DNA of 64,000 nt from Periplaneta americana (taxonomy: Eukaryota; Arthropoda; Insecta; Blattodea; Blattidae), in contig NW_027185565.1 of the NCBI RefSeq assembly GCF_040183065.1, positions 1,407,501 to 1,471,500 of the forward strand, in the 5' to 3' direction. Positions 33,738 through 43,586 of this stretch are shown piece after piece. The translations under genes were made by a program, and so were the position numbers. Under the pieces are notes generated by a model. The model was not told where the DNA came from. It saw only the letters and a program-made list of their open reading frames with translations, and did not search any database. The number at the start of each line of letters is the position of its first letter. Position 1 is the stretch's first letter.

Positions 33738-35338
33738 ACACAAATGAAGGGTAAAAGAAAGAAATAAAGGGGATAAATCCATTTTCGGTTTTTAAATGAA
33801 ACGCTGAAACATAAGCTTTGCAATACACGTACATATCAGATTTTAAATAAAGAGGTTCGGTCTATATGAAAATGAAAGAAAAAGAAATGAGCCAAGCGGA
33901 ATAAAGGAGATCAGTGCAACGGAAATGCTTAAATAATGGGATCAGTCCAGTATAGGAGCATGCAAGCAGAAACAAAGAGATCAGTCCGCGCGCCTTGTTT
34001 ACAATTTGATGCTTACTGTCTATACAAGTTCAAACATATTTCAACCTGTATGTAATGTTATTAACCTTCTTTTTGCCTCAATGTAGCATCATACAGTGTC
34101 TTGTAAAGTTGTATTTGTTAGCAAATGTGTGATTTTTTACTGTTGTGTCCTACTTAATAATGGAAGAATACGATGATTTTGCGATGACCATGGGGAATAA
34201 GCAAGGTAAGGAGAAAGGCTTCTAGTAGGATGACAGATGTACGAAAAAAAAAGATTAACTTAATGACACATGTTCTAGGAGCAAACTCTAATTGCTAAAT
34301 GAAGTGTTTTCAAGTTGAGCCAAACAATACCAAAAACTCAGTACTTCATAATTTTAATCTTATGACTGACAAGGATGAACAGGATTCATATTCGTGTGGA
34401 CTAATAGGCCTATCTGTTCATACTGTAGCTAGGCGTCGCAATAGAAAACCAGAAGGAGAAGCAAGAGTTAATGAAGCAACATTTAAATACAGAGTAGGCC
34501 TACATGGAATTGTAGGTGATAACAAAGTTATTAGTGAGTTTGATGTTAGCAAGAAAGCATTTATGGCCATGCGTGGAATCGAAAAACAAAGTGGAACGCC
34601 TTATAAATGCTTTGAAGAAAAGTGGAGTTAGTCCGAAAAATAAGCAAGGAAAGCACAACATGCTTTGACGGTAAGTTTTGACTTCATAGGCTTGGAAATA
34701 TTATTATATTTTTCGCCATTTTTAGTAAGTTTTTTTATCAATGTTTTAGGGCCGCTACCAGTGAGTGCAGAAAAGCATCGTGACTTACACTTGTTGGCGA
34801 AGTTTTGTGGGTGGAAGGCACAAGTCTATTTTAAAAATCTCAACATAAGTGAAAAACATTATGGGAAAACAGACTGTCAGAAATTATTGTTACTTTTGTT
34901 TTGACGTGTTCAAGCAAAATATATTACTGAATGTTTTTTATAAGAACATAATTAGCAACATGTTTTAAAAATAAAATAAAATGAAATCATTCTCATAAGT
35001 AAGCAAGGTAAAACGTGGATTCCTTTACGAGAGATTACTTTATTTTTACAGTGACCTAAATAAAGGAGATAAGTCCATGGGACTGAGCCCCTCAATTACA
35101 AGAAAAGATTGCACTTGTGTTCTTTTTTAAATTAAAACATTTTGATTGGAATGCTTTTGTTGATTTTTTCTATATACATATAATTATATGAAGTTTTCCC
35201 AATAGATTTAACTGAAGAAATAATATATTACAAAAATTGTAAAAAGGTTACTGGGTTTCATATACTTTAAAATGATTTCCTGTAAAAATCATAAAATGTG
35301 GACTTATCCCCTTTATTTCTCCTACCCTTCAAATGTGG
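33738..35338 (+). mobile_element. 1.6-kb TIR element with subterminal repeats and a spliced gene
   Basis: The left end at 33738-33785 (CACAAATGAAGGGTA, AAATAAAGGGGATAAATCCA) is matched by the reverse complement of the right end at 35294-35338 (CACATTTGAAGGGTA, AAATAAAGGGGATAAGTCCA). The motif AAAGGRGATMAGTCC recurs inside both ends: near 33766, 33903, 33935, 33975, 35058 and (reverse) 35299. Such subterminal repeats are typical transposase-binding arrays. Between the ends lies a three-exon gene model. I cannot assign a superfamily. No target duplication is obvious. Confidence 0.7.
34159..34903 (+). pseudogene. Three-exon gene model of an unnamed arthropod family, inside the TIR element
   Basis: Exon 1 (34159-34205) reads MEEYDDFAMTMGNKQ and stops at a GTAAGG-type donor. 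Exon 2 begins after the acceptor TGTTCTAG at 34280. It contains KCFQVEPNN, LMTDKDEQDSYSCGLIGLS, VARRRNRKPEGEARVNEATF and KYRVGL...VSKKAFMAMRGI, then a frameshift near 34580 and NALKKSGVSPKNKQGKH. It ends at a GTAAGT donor near 34672. Exon 3 follows TGTTTTAG at 34750, with PLPVSAEKHRDLHLLAKFCG and YFKNLNISEKHYGKTDC to a stop at 34901-34903. I recall multicopy insect proteins with the block order C-GLI-LS / ARRR / RLNEATYKY / CKKAFM-IHGI / GV-PKD-RGKH, but I know no function. Compared with that memory, a central part of the protein is missing. A stop after GANSNC and the frameshift mark this copy as dead. Confidence 0.55.
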
Positions 35339-35504
35339 ACTGTTACTGTATGCGATCTACCGCGAGAAAATAAAGTATTCTGAAAGTAAGCCTATAGTCC
35401 ATCTTCTCATCGCGCTTTGGTACTAGCGAAAGCTATGCTTTTCCTGTTTTGAGTGAATATCCCTCGACGAATTTTAATGTCAAAGTAACCTAGCATAACC
35501 CGCA

Positions 35505-35560
<56 letters not shown>
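35505..35560. repeat. (AT)n microsatellite
   Basis: A pure run of about 28 AT units directly abutting the left end of the foldback element. Confidence 0.95.
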
Positions 35561-35561
<1 letters not shown>

Positions 35562-35564
<3 letters not shown>

Positions 35565-36092
35565 TGAACCGTAAGTATTGTCATCAATTTCAGGGAGTTA
35601 TTCCTTGAGACATTTCAAACAAAAAAGTTTAATCCAGTTCTCCTCGCTTTTGCTTCCTTTACGAGATAACAATTTGTTTTATATGAAATATTACATAGCG
35701 TATTTTGCGAAAGATATTTACTTTAATTCTCAATGTGCCAAGAAAGCGGAATACTGTGATCATAAATGATTGAAACATTTTCGATTTGTCCTTTTAATGT
35801 GCAGAAATTAGATCCGAACAAATGTAACATTGTAAAATTCCTTTGGAGAACGAAACGCCACATTTGTTCGGATCATATTTCAGCACATTTAAAGCACAAA
35901 ACTGAAATTCTTTCAATCTATATTTATAATACAATATTCTTTTAAATTAACTGAGTGATTTTTCCAAAATACCGTATAAAATGTTTCATATAAAACAATT
36001 TTTATCTAAAAAAGGAAGCAAAACCCAGCAAAAGTGTACTAAATTTTTTGTTTTAAATATTTCAAAGAATAACCCTGAACGGAAATGCTATC
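35562..36092. mobile_element. Foldback (palindromic) element, copy 1
   Basis: The left arm starts GAGTGAACCGTAAG...TTTCAGGGA and the right arm ends as its decayed reverse complement. The centre has GATCCGAACAAATGT and ACATTTGTTCGGATC about 40 bp apart, so nearly the whole element can fold into one hairpin. Same family as 47902-48615. Confidence 0.75.
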
Positions 36093-36431
36093 GAGCTCGT
36101 GATTATGATTTTTTTTGTTTCATGTTCTGTAAGTGCATGCTCAATAACTTCCAGAAAATTACGCTCCCAAACCTGATTTTAACTGCTTGAGAATAAAGAA
36201 CGTAATTTATATAGACGTATACCTATCTCATGACATAGTCACTGCATTTGAAATGATCCTGAAATAAAATATTTTCAATGACACAAAGAAAACAAGAACA
36301 ACACAAATTATTATAATAGCAATACCAATTGTGTAACACGTAATCACAGTATCAACAAAACCACACTCAACAATACTGTTACCATCCCATTTGCATGCGC
36401 CCGTTCTTAGAATCAGACACAAAATATGTAA
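36093..36431. other. No gene seen
   Basis: Short AT-rich spacer between the foldback element and the short repeat. Confidence 0.4.
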
Positions 36432-36590
36432 CAGTTGTTGTTTAGTCAACTGTCCGAAGACAGGTCTGAACCTCACAAGTGATACCAAGAAGGTACAACT
36501 TATGAGGAAACTAGGCCAGGAGATAATGTGGTAGGGTGTCCAGTTCCTTTCCCCCTCCATTGCGTACATCGCCGACTAGTTACATGTTAC
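36432..36590 (-). repeat. Short interspersed repeat of about 160 bp, copy A
   Basis: On the minus strand it reads GTAACTAGTCGGCGATGTAC, GGAAAGGAACTGG, CTCCTGGCCTAG and GACCTGTCTTCGGACAGTTG, then ACTAAACAACAA. The same order occurs at 42699-42870, 45468-45640 and 52199-52357. It is not obviously tRNA-derived. Confidence 0.85.
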
Positions 36591-36839
36591 ACTAGTGAGA
36601 ATTCAGATGCATACAAACAATTATTCTTCCTCTGACACATATCGTCAAGTGAGATATACTGCCTGATAATAGATGTATGGTATATATCGGGCAGAACCTC
36701 AATCAGAGGATTGTATAACAGTAACACTCAAAATTCTCGCAATCACACTGGAATTTTCGCATAATAATTACTAACGTACTCCCATTACTGAAATCACGAA
36801 GACATAATTGCACATTGATTGTTATACCCCACTCTTGAT

Positions 36840-37015
36840 CCTGCTCGCACATTCACATTCTCAGAATCACACCGAAACTCATAGTAACATTGACACACAT
36901 ACACACACAATTCACGTTAACGCACTCACATACACCCATAACAACAATCACACTTACTCGTATAGGTCTAAACACAATATCACACACAATTTCACTACAC
37001 TCATGAATACGCTGC
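36840..37015. repeat. CA-rich low-complexity tract
   Basis: A strand-biased run of CACACA, TCACA and CACTCAC words with almost no G. Confidence 0.7.
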
Positions 37016-37362
37016 GGATTTAGCATATTTTGCATGCTCTGTCCACCCCTTAAATTAGTGATAAGCATACAGAACATTAAGAGCCGGTTTCATCACCAAA
37101 TGTTAAAAATGCACTAACCTGTTGCTTGTTAACACATGCTACAATTTTAACAATTGTATTAACATCTTTTCGTGCAGTTCGGATTCAACAACGATTTCCA
37201 GACGGATGTTAACTAAGATTTTTTTAAACTTTAGCGAAAATGGGGGATAGAATGAGCCAGGGAAGCCTTGCCAAAATTAAAATTAGGCCTACTCTGAACG
37301 AGTTTCATCCGCTTCATATTGAGAGAACTTGTACAATATTACGATCTCTTTGGCAATTACTA

Positions 37363-37616
37363 TTTGAGGGGCTCGTGTGTAAAACATGGTAACTGACATT
37401 TTTGTCAAAAAAAAAAGACATATGTAGCGTACAATATGGTTTCTTACATTCTGCGTCTAATGGAGTAGTTTATTTTCCAACATCTCAACAAATGGCAGAA
37501 GTATACAGATTTTACTTTCCTGGTAACTATAAAAAGTTGCTTCTATAAAAGTTTACCTACCTATAACTTCAAACACTAAAACGTCACTTACCATGTTTTA
37601 CTCCCGAACCCCTCAT
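37363..37616. mobile_element. 254-bp MITE
   Basis: The left end TTGAGGGGCTCGTGTGTAAAA continues with CATGGTAACTGAC. The right end is its reverse complement with few mismatches (GTCACTTACCATGTTTTAC, CGAACCCCTCA). TIRs of about 33 bp; the interior is non-coding. Confidence 0.8.
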
Positions 37617-37775
37617 TTGTTGAAAATGAACAGCAACACTGTTGATGTGAAAAGAAATAAAGGATCCCGTTTTACTAATATAGAAAAGATTTTTGTTGGA
37701 TTTGGTAACTAAATATAAAAATAATTCGGAATGCAAGAAAACAGACGGTGTGAAAATCAAAGCTAATGATGACGA

Positions 37776-37995
37776 GTGGGTGCTGATTCACCCAGGAAGT
37801 TTGGAGTAGCAGCCGTCAGATTAATTATACGTCATGATTGCATAACTAAACACCTACACAGAATAGGTATCCTCCAGTCACTTATTTGTATATTGTGCGG
37901 GCTGAATGAAGAGATTGATGGGGAGCACCTCGCCAGATGTCCAACCATCCAGAAAGAAACTGTCTACGAAAAAATCGGAGCGAAGCAGGACGAAT
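37776..37995 (+). pseudogene. LINE ORF2 C-terminal fragment (R1/I-like)
   Basis: The open frame reads SPRKFGVAAVRLIIRHDCI, KHLHRIGILQS and the zinc knuckle CILCGLNEEIDGEHLARC (CxxC...HxxxC). This follows RNase H in R1/I-type LINE proteins. No upstream domain is present. The frame stays open to 38159, but that part has no LINE-like text. Confidence 0.65.
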
Positions 37996-38252
37996 GGCTT
38001 CATCGCCAAATACCCAGCATTAGAAACTTTGTTCCTTGCATATTTTCTGTGTTTAATGCATGTTTTCCCAAGTTTTTTAGAATATTTGCACGGTTTTTGG
38101 TGCTTATGAATCTGCAGCCTACTAATAATAGATCACACTGCCATATTCACACAAACTAAAGAAAAAAATTAATGCAAGACAGACCTTTAGCCGAACGATG
38201 GCACCGGTGTCGTCGTGTGTAGCTGGGAAAGTGTTACTTCATGTGAATAATA

Positions 38253-38522
38253 TCAGACAACTGGGAGGTCTTCTTCTACACTGGAATCCACAACGCTGCG
38301 AAGCATATTCTTATGAAGTTCTTCAGTGGCGTTTTGTTCTTCCATCACGTCCTGTTCCTTGATTTCTTGTCTGTTTTCTTTTTTCTTGATTTCTTGTTCC
38401 TTTTCTTCTGTCTTGGTTTCTTGTGTGCCTTTTCCTTCTTTGACATCTAGTTTCATTTGTTTTACCTTTTGTTGTTCAACTGATTCTCTGCGCCCAATCG
38501 CCTTGCAAGAATCGCATTGCAC
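38253..38522 (-). CDS. Candidate terminal exon, Lys/Glu-rich protein
   Basis: On the minus strand a good acceptor (CTGATTATTTTACAG, ending at 38523) is followed by an open frame to TGA at 38253. The peptide starts VQCDSCKAIGRRESVEQQ with a CxxC pair. It then becomes a charged, probably coiled-coil segment (KTEEKEQEIKKKENRQEIKE) and ends SVVDSSVEEDLPVV. The Lys/Glu repeats make a chance open frame more likely than usual, and no upstream exon or poly(A) signal was established. I do not recognise the protein. Confidence 0.4.
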   Translation of the reverse strand: MQCDSCKAIGRRESVEQQKVKQMKLDVKEGKGTQETKTEEKEQEIKKKENRQEIKEQDVMEEQNATEELHKNMLRSVVDSSVEEDLPVV

Positions 38523-38721
38523 CTGTAAAATAATCAGATTGGTTCCTCAAAAGTTACTGTAATTTGTGAAGTACAAACACAAGGTTAATTTCGGATTTTC
38601 TATATAGAAGCTTTAACTAACTTGTCATATCGCAACTATCTGCCAGGAAAAATTACCATTGGGTTTCAGTTTTCCATTTTGCTTCTCTTTAACCGTTCAC
38701 AGTATAAAACTAAGAGCTCGG

Positions 38722-39295
38722 ATGTCTACCACTGTGGTCTCGTGGTAGCGTGTTCGCTCCAGAACCCAGCAGGCCGAGGTTCGATTCCCCGCTTGGGATG
38801 AGTTGCCTGGGTGAGTTTTTTCGGGCTTTTCCCCTTACATCTATGGATGAATATCAGGTAACTTTATCAGACTTATGGAACCACACTCATTCTCGCCACT
38901 TCGTTTCCCTCCTCATCATCCTTTCCTAATCATTCCGGTTGTCTTCCTTGGTTTTCAGATCGCGCCTGCTGAGGCCTTTCGAGGCTACTAACACTCTGGA
39001 TATGTCAAAGCGTGGTAGTTGGTGACGGGAGAGCTGGCCTACACCTCAAATCTTTGAGACTCCGGGAGGAATGGTGTACACCTCACACCGTTTGAGGGGG
39101 GAATGTGGGGGGCTGTTGGGTTGGAATGGTACACGGACTTGGAGATACAGCAGGACTGGTCGTTAGGGTGTTGGCGGTTAGGTCGGTTCGGCGGGGGTGC
39201 GGTCGGTGGGCTTGCAACTCATCCCAGGGTCTCACAATAGACCTCAGGTCGCGGTGCATAGGGATGTTTCCCTCTCGGCCTCACAGAGAGAAAAA
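38722..39295 (+). mobile_element. Long tRNA-derived SINE of about 570 bp
   Basis: The tRNA-like head has GTGGTCTCGTGGTAGCGTG (A-box region) and GAGGTTCGATTCCCCGC (B box). A GC-rich body follows, containing GGTGTACACCTCACACCG and CAGGGTCTCACAATAGACC, and the element ends in an A-rich tail. AAGAGCTCGGAT at 38712-38723 and AAGAGCTCAGAT at 39296-39307 form the target-site duplication. Confidence 0.85.
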
Positions 39296-39299
39296 AAGA

Positions 39300-39870
39300 G
39301 CTCAGATCTCGCCAATCAGTAATTGCATCTTTGTTGTAGTGGAAATGAAAACCAGTCTGGTATTTGCCTTGAGAAGAACTATTCTCAGATAGATTCTTAG
39401 TTATGAGTCAGAACTCACTAAAAACCCCGAACTCTTTGGCCGCATAAGGCACTGAAAACCGAAACCTCCCGAAAGAGTTTAGTGCTTTATACTAAGCGAG
39501 CAATTTGATCAATAAGGAACATTTTGTTTTCAGTTATTTTGTGGGTCAATGTGAATATTCGATTTCTCTCAACGTCAAAGACCTGGTTCAAGAATAACTC
39601 GTTTAGCATTATTCTTAAAAGCAATTGTATTCAAATAATGAAAATACTATCATTTTGAACCAGGGAGCACACATTTAGATGCAATTCGTTTGACCGTTAA
39701 TTAACGAAACACAAATAACACATAAATCCCTTGTGGTGTAGGAAGATATTGAAGATTGGCCACGAAACACATATTGTTGCCAAAAATATCGAATTTATTC
39801 AAATTACTGGAATAATTAATGTAGTCCTATAACTTTGCAATGATCAGAAACACACAAGATCAGAAGTGTG
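39300..39870. other. No gene seen
   Basis: Anonymous AT-rich DNA. Confidence 0.5.
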
Positions 39871-40145
39871 GTCGGAGGCACCGATTTTGGCAGATGACCT
39901 CAATGACATTTCCAGTATGCGAGCCAATGTTTTGTGAGAACTGCAAGAATGAATTGCGATAAGGTTGTCTGTCCTTGTTTATATGTTCACATTCGCCTCT
40001 CGTATCGTTATTATGAATTAATAATCACACCACGGTACAGTCCGACTCAAAGAATACCTTAAATACATGTAAATGACTTTCGTTCGCATTGATTTTACAA
40101 TATGTTTCCTACAATTTCTAAATTAAAAGGAAAAAGCATTGCATT

Positions 40146-40186
<41 letters not shown>

Positions 40187-41480
40187 CCTACCCTTACCAG
40201 ATCAATATACAAGATTTGTCCAGCAATAATCTAGGGATCTTCTACTGGTGGTGCGACAATTCAAGTTAATAAAATTACGGTTCTTATTAAACAAAATATA
40301 ATTTGGTTAATTGGGAAAAACTGCATGCTGCGAAAGTTAGATTTATATAAAGGTATAATAAATAGAATTGCAATGGATATTACAAGGGCAATAATTTCTT
40401 ACCACGCACATTATGAATAGAACAGAGAAGAATGCATTTTAAAATATTCGAAACAGTACAAAATATTGGAGAAATCAACTTTGCCTGCACAAATTGCACC
40501 AATTGAAAAATATAATTACCATTCACAATAAATACTGTATTTTATGGATTGTAAAAAGTTGTTTATTAATCTAGAGGTATTGGCTGATGATTATACTAAA
40601 TTCCAGGACAAAATTCATTCATATGTAGAAATTGCACTTTGGATTTTACTAAATTTGTAGGCCTACTATCAAAAGGTGTTACATACCCCTTAAATATTGT
40701 ACATGTGTTACCTGTGTCTATGTATATTTGCGGTATCCGATGTTTCATTTTTTTTTAATATAATTCATAGTATTGAAACTGCCATATTGAATTCACACAA
40801 ATTGTATTATTTTTTGCTTTTCTATGAGTCTTCCTATAATTTTGAAATAGGCTATGTAACCGAGACAAGCAACTAATATAAAACTAATTCACTGCAAAGA
40901 GAAATATTCTGAGTGTAACAATCAGCTTGAATGCAATAGTGTTTCTCTAATTAATTTATCTTGTTTTTCTTTAATTTTTCATCAAAGTACAGAGAATTGT
41001 GTAACTTCTTTCACCAAATGTTAATATCTGATATATTTTAACGTAAAATTTGGTGAATTAAAGATATTTATAATAAATAATCTTCTTCTACTTATTTGTT
41101 TACTATTACTAATGTATTTTTGCGAGGTCCAAATTGGGACACTATGAGTCCAAATTAGGCAACCGGTTTCCCAATTTGGACCATTTCCATGATTTTGGTT
41201 TTATTTTTTTATGTTTATTATGAATTGTGTAATTTAAAATATAAGACTATAGGATGAAAATACATAGAATGTAGAATGTACTACAACATATTTTGATTTA
41301 ATTTAATCATTATTAAAGACATGGGATTAAAAAACAAAAATCTGGTCCAATATAGGCAACCTTCCCCTATAAACAAAGACAGACAGCCTTATCGCAATTC
41401 ATTCTCGCAGTTCTCACAAAACATTGGCTCGCCTACTGGAAATGTCATTGAGGTCATCTGCCAAAATCGGTGCCTCCGAC
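39871..41480. mobile_element. Inverted-repeat pair, arms of about 110 bp, 96% identical
   Basis: The arm at 39871-39982 (GTCGGAGGCACCGATTTTGG ... GTCTGTCCTTGTTTATA) is repeated inverted at 41369-41480. I count 4 differences in 108 aligned bases. The 1.39 kb between the arms is AT-rich, holds an (AT)n run (about 40149-40183) and no clear gene. Near the right arm the word GTCCAAATTRGG recurs (41127, 41148) with a variant at 41344 and an inverted copy at 41169. It could be a non-autonomous DNA element; the ends and target duplication are uncertain. Confidence 0.6.
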
Positions 41481-42698
41481 TATACAATAGGAGCCAAAGT
41501 GTTCTATTGCGAAAACTGTGACTAAAGTGTGACAATATTTTATAAAAGTTTTGTTTCGTCTCATCTTAGCTGCTATAAAAAACTGAATTCATGGTTTTCG
41601 TTCCACGTTCTTTTTAAAGTTTTTCAGTTTTTTATTTGGTCAGCCAACGGGAGAAGAAGGATAGAGTTTAGAGTTTATAGTTAAATAATGGTATTCAATT
41701 GTCTTGATATGTTTTGTTTTCAGTGTATATAAATTGTTTTGTTTGATTAGCCCTTAAACTATGGTTATTTTGAAATGTTTCAGTTCTGTTTAATCACACT
41801 ATAGAACAAATAGGGCCTAAATTGTTTTCCTTTTATTTCTGTAAGATCGTAAATCATTAAGATAGAAATGCTGAAGGTCTTAGCCTGATTACAAACTAAC
41901 AATGATGTATTTCGTTTTTTTGTGTTAATGAAATTTCTGAAGATTTTTTAAGTGCCCTAGTGGTCTTGCTTGGGATCGAATACATGTTCTGTAGTCCATA
42001 TGCCAACACACTACTCCTATTAATGCAGAAGATATTGTGTATTGGCATTTATTTAGATGTGGGTTGTTATTTAACAATATTATTCTGCCGCCCATTCATG
42101 GAAACTACGTGGCCCAAAGAAGGAAACGAGTCCCCTTCATTGGGCCGATGATGCTTACTGTTATTTTCCAAATATTTCATTAACATCGAATACTTATAAC
42201 TTCTATTTGATCGTAGTGAAATATAGTTAAGTTTGCTTGAAAAAGGAAATAAATATGATTTCATCCGAGGATATTATATGAGATTTCTTTTAAGTGGCCC
42301 ATTGATAGCAACCTTACCCTATTCTGTTATTTGTTTTGTTAAGCTAATCCATTCATAAGTGTGTTTCTAATACATAAGCAGGCCTATTTTCTTCATTACG
42401 AAACTCGTTCGTATTACAATAACGTGTATATTTTTACACACAGAAAAATATATTAATTTTTTGCACTTTAATTTTTAATTTCCTCATGATTCACAAAGTT
42501 GATACTGTATAAACATTATTTAGTAGTTACTATTTCAATACAATATTCTGAAAACACATAAAAACAAAATACTAATAATTGTGTGCAATTCTAAATATTT
42601 GATTTCTTGTATTGCGTTCACATTACATGATAATAATTATTACATTTGTGAAATGGCTACAACTTGCGAAATATTATAAATGATAATATAATCTAAAG
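41481..42698. other. Gene-free stretch with one hairpin
   Basis: No supported gene. GGCCCAAAGAAGG (42111-42123) and CCTTCATTGGGCC (42134-42146) form a near-perfect 12-13-bp stem with a 10-nt loop. Confidence 0.45.
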
Positions 42699-42870
42699 TC
42701 TGATTAGTGTAATATGTTACTATTCAGCGATGTATGCACTGGAGGGGGAAAGAGAACTGGCCACCATAACCCATTATTTCCTGGCTTAGTTACCTCATAG
42801 TGATGCCTCATTGTTGTCACTTATGAGTTTGAGACCCGTGTTCGGACAGTTAACTAAACAAAACAACAAT
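42699..42870 (+). repeat. Short interspersed repeat of about 160 bp, copy B
   Basis: It starts CTGATTAGTGTAATATGT and contains CAGCGATGTATGCACTGG, TTTCCTGGCTTAG and GTTCGGACAGTTAAC, then TAAACAAAACAACAA. Confidence 0.85.
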
Positions 42871-43089
42871 ATTCAGTAAGTCAGGTATTTGTAATTAGTA
42901 GAAATCACGTTATTATTTTATTTGTTCTTTTAAGTTTTACTATAGCGCAAAACGTGTGAATGGAGGAGTAAGTTATTTGGCACAGGATCATACACCAAGC
43001 AGGTTCTGAGGGGTATAGGAGTCGGGGTAGTGAATGAGGGGTTCGCCACTTCCGCCTATTTCTTCTGCCCCTAGTTTAAAAATCATATT

Positions 43090-43330
43090 ATTTTAGGTGA
43101 CATTAATATTCAAATTTTAGAAAACAATTTAGATAACTCTGGCAAGAGATATTTGAATATTATGCATGAATTATGTTTTTTAAAATACTTAAATGCTCCT
43201 ACTCGATATAATGCATGCCTTGATCATATATTCTTCAAAACATCTATTAGGCCTAACTTAGATTTCAAATCTGGAGTATATAATAGTGCAATTACAGACC
43301 ATTATATGGTATTTGGACTAGTCACTATAA
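43090..43330 (+). pseudogene. LINE apurinic endonuclease fragment
   Basis: It reads GDINIQILENN near 43098 (the GDFN box of the APE-type endonuclease), YLNIMHELCFLKYLNAPTRY, CLDHIFFKT and AITDHYMVFG, equivalent to the SDH box with Asp and His retained. This is the C-terminal half of the domain. A microsatellite takes over at 43327. Confidence 0.7.
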
Positions 43331-43335
43331 TTATA

Positions 43336-43387
<52 letters not shown>

Positions 43388-43440
43388 GGCCTATTATTAT
43401 TATTATTATTATCATTATTATTATTATTGTTACTATTATT
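43327..43440. repeat. (ATT)n microsatellite with TAGGCCTA inside
   Basis: A long ATT run interrupted by AGGCCT and a few ATC/GTT units. The run of Ile codons read across it is an artefact. Confidence 0.95.
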
Positions 43441-43454
43441 TCTATCATCGACAT

Positions 43455-43586
43455 TGTTATTGATATCCGTAAAATTTATGTAGACTCTACTGAACTGTAC
43501 CCGAGCACGAGCATATGCTCATTTCGGGTATCTATTCATATGTACCATTTCAAATGTAAATTGTGAATAAATTTGAATTTGAATAG
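43455..43586 (+). mobile_element. LINE 3' end with GAATTT-type tail
   Basis: After the microsatellite, CACGAGCATATGCTCATTTC is followed by AAATTGTGAATAAATTTGAA and a (TTTGAA)n-like end, as in some insect LINE 3' ends. Whether it belongs with the endonuclease fragment is unknown. Confidence 0.45.

Noticed and set aside
36808..37023. His/Thr-rich open frame
   Set aside because: Translation of a CA-rich low-complexity tract.
38326..38562. Plus-strand Ser/Phe/Cys-rich open frame
   Set aside because: It is the antisense shadow of the Lys/Glu-rich minus-strand exon candidate, and its composition is explained by the pyrimidine-rich strand.
43327..43440. Long poly-Ile open frame
   Set aside because: It is only the translation of an (ATT)n microsatellite. 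The true signal is the endonuclease fragment before it.
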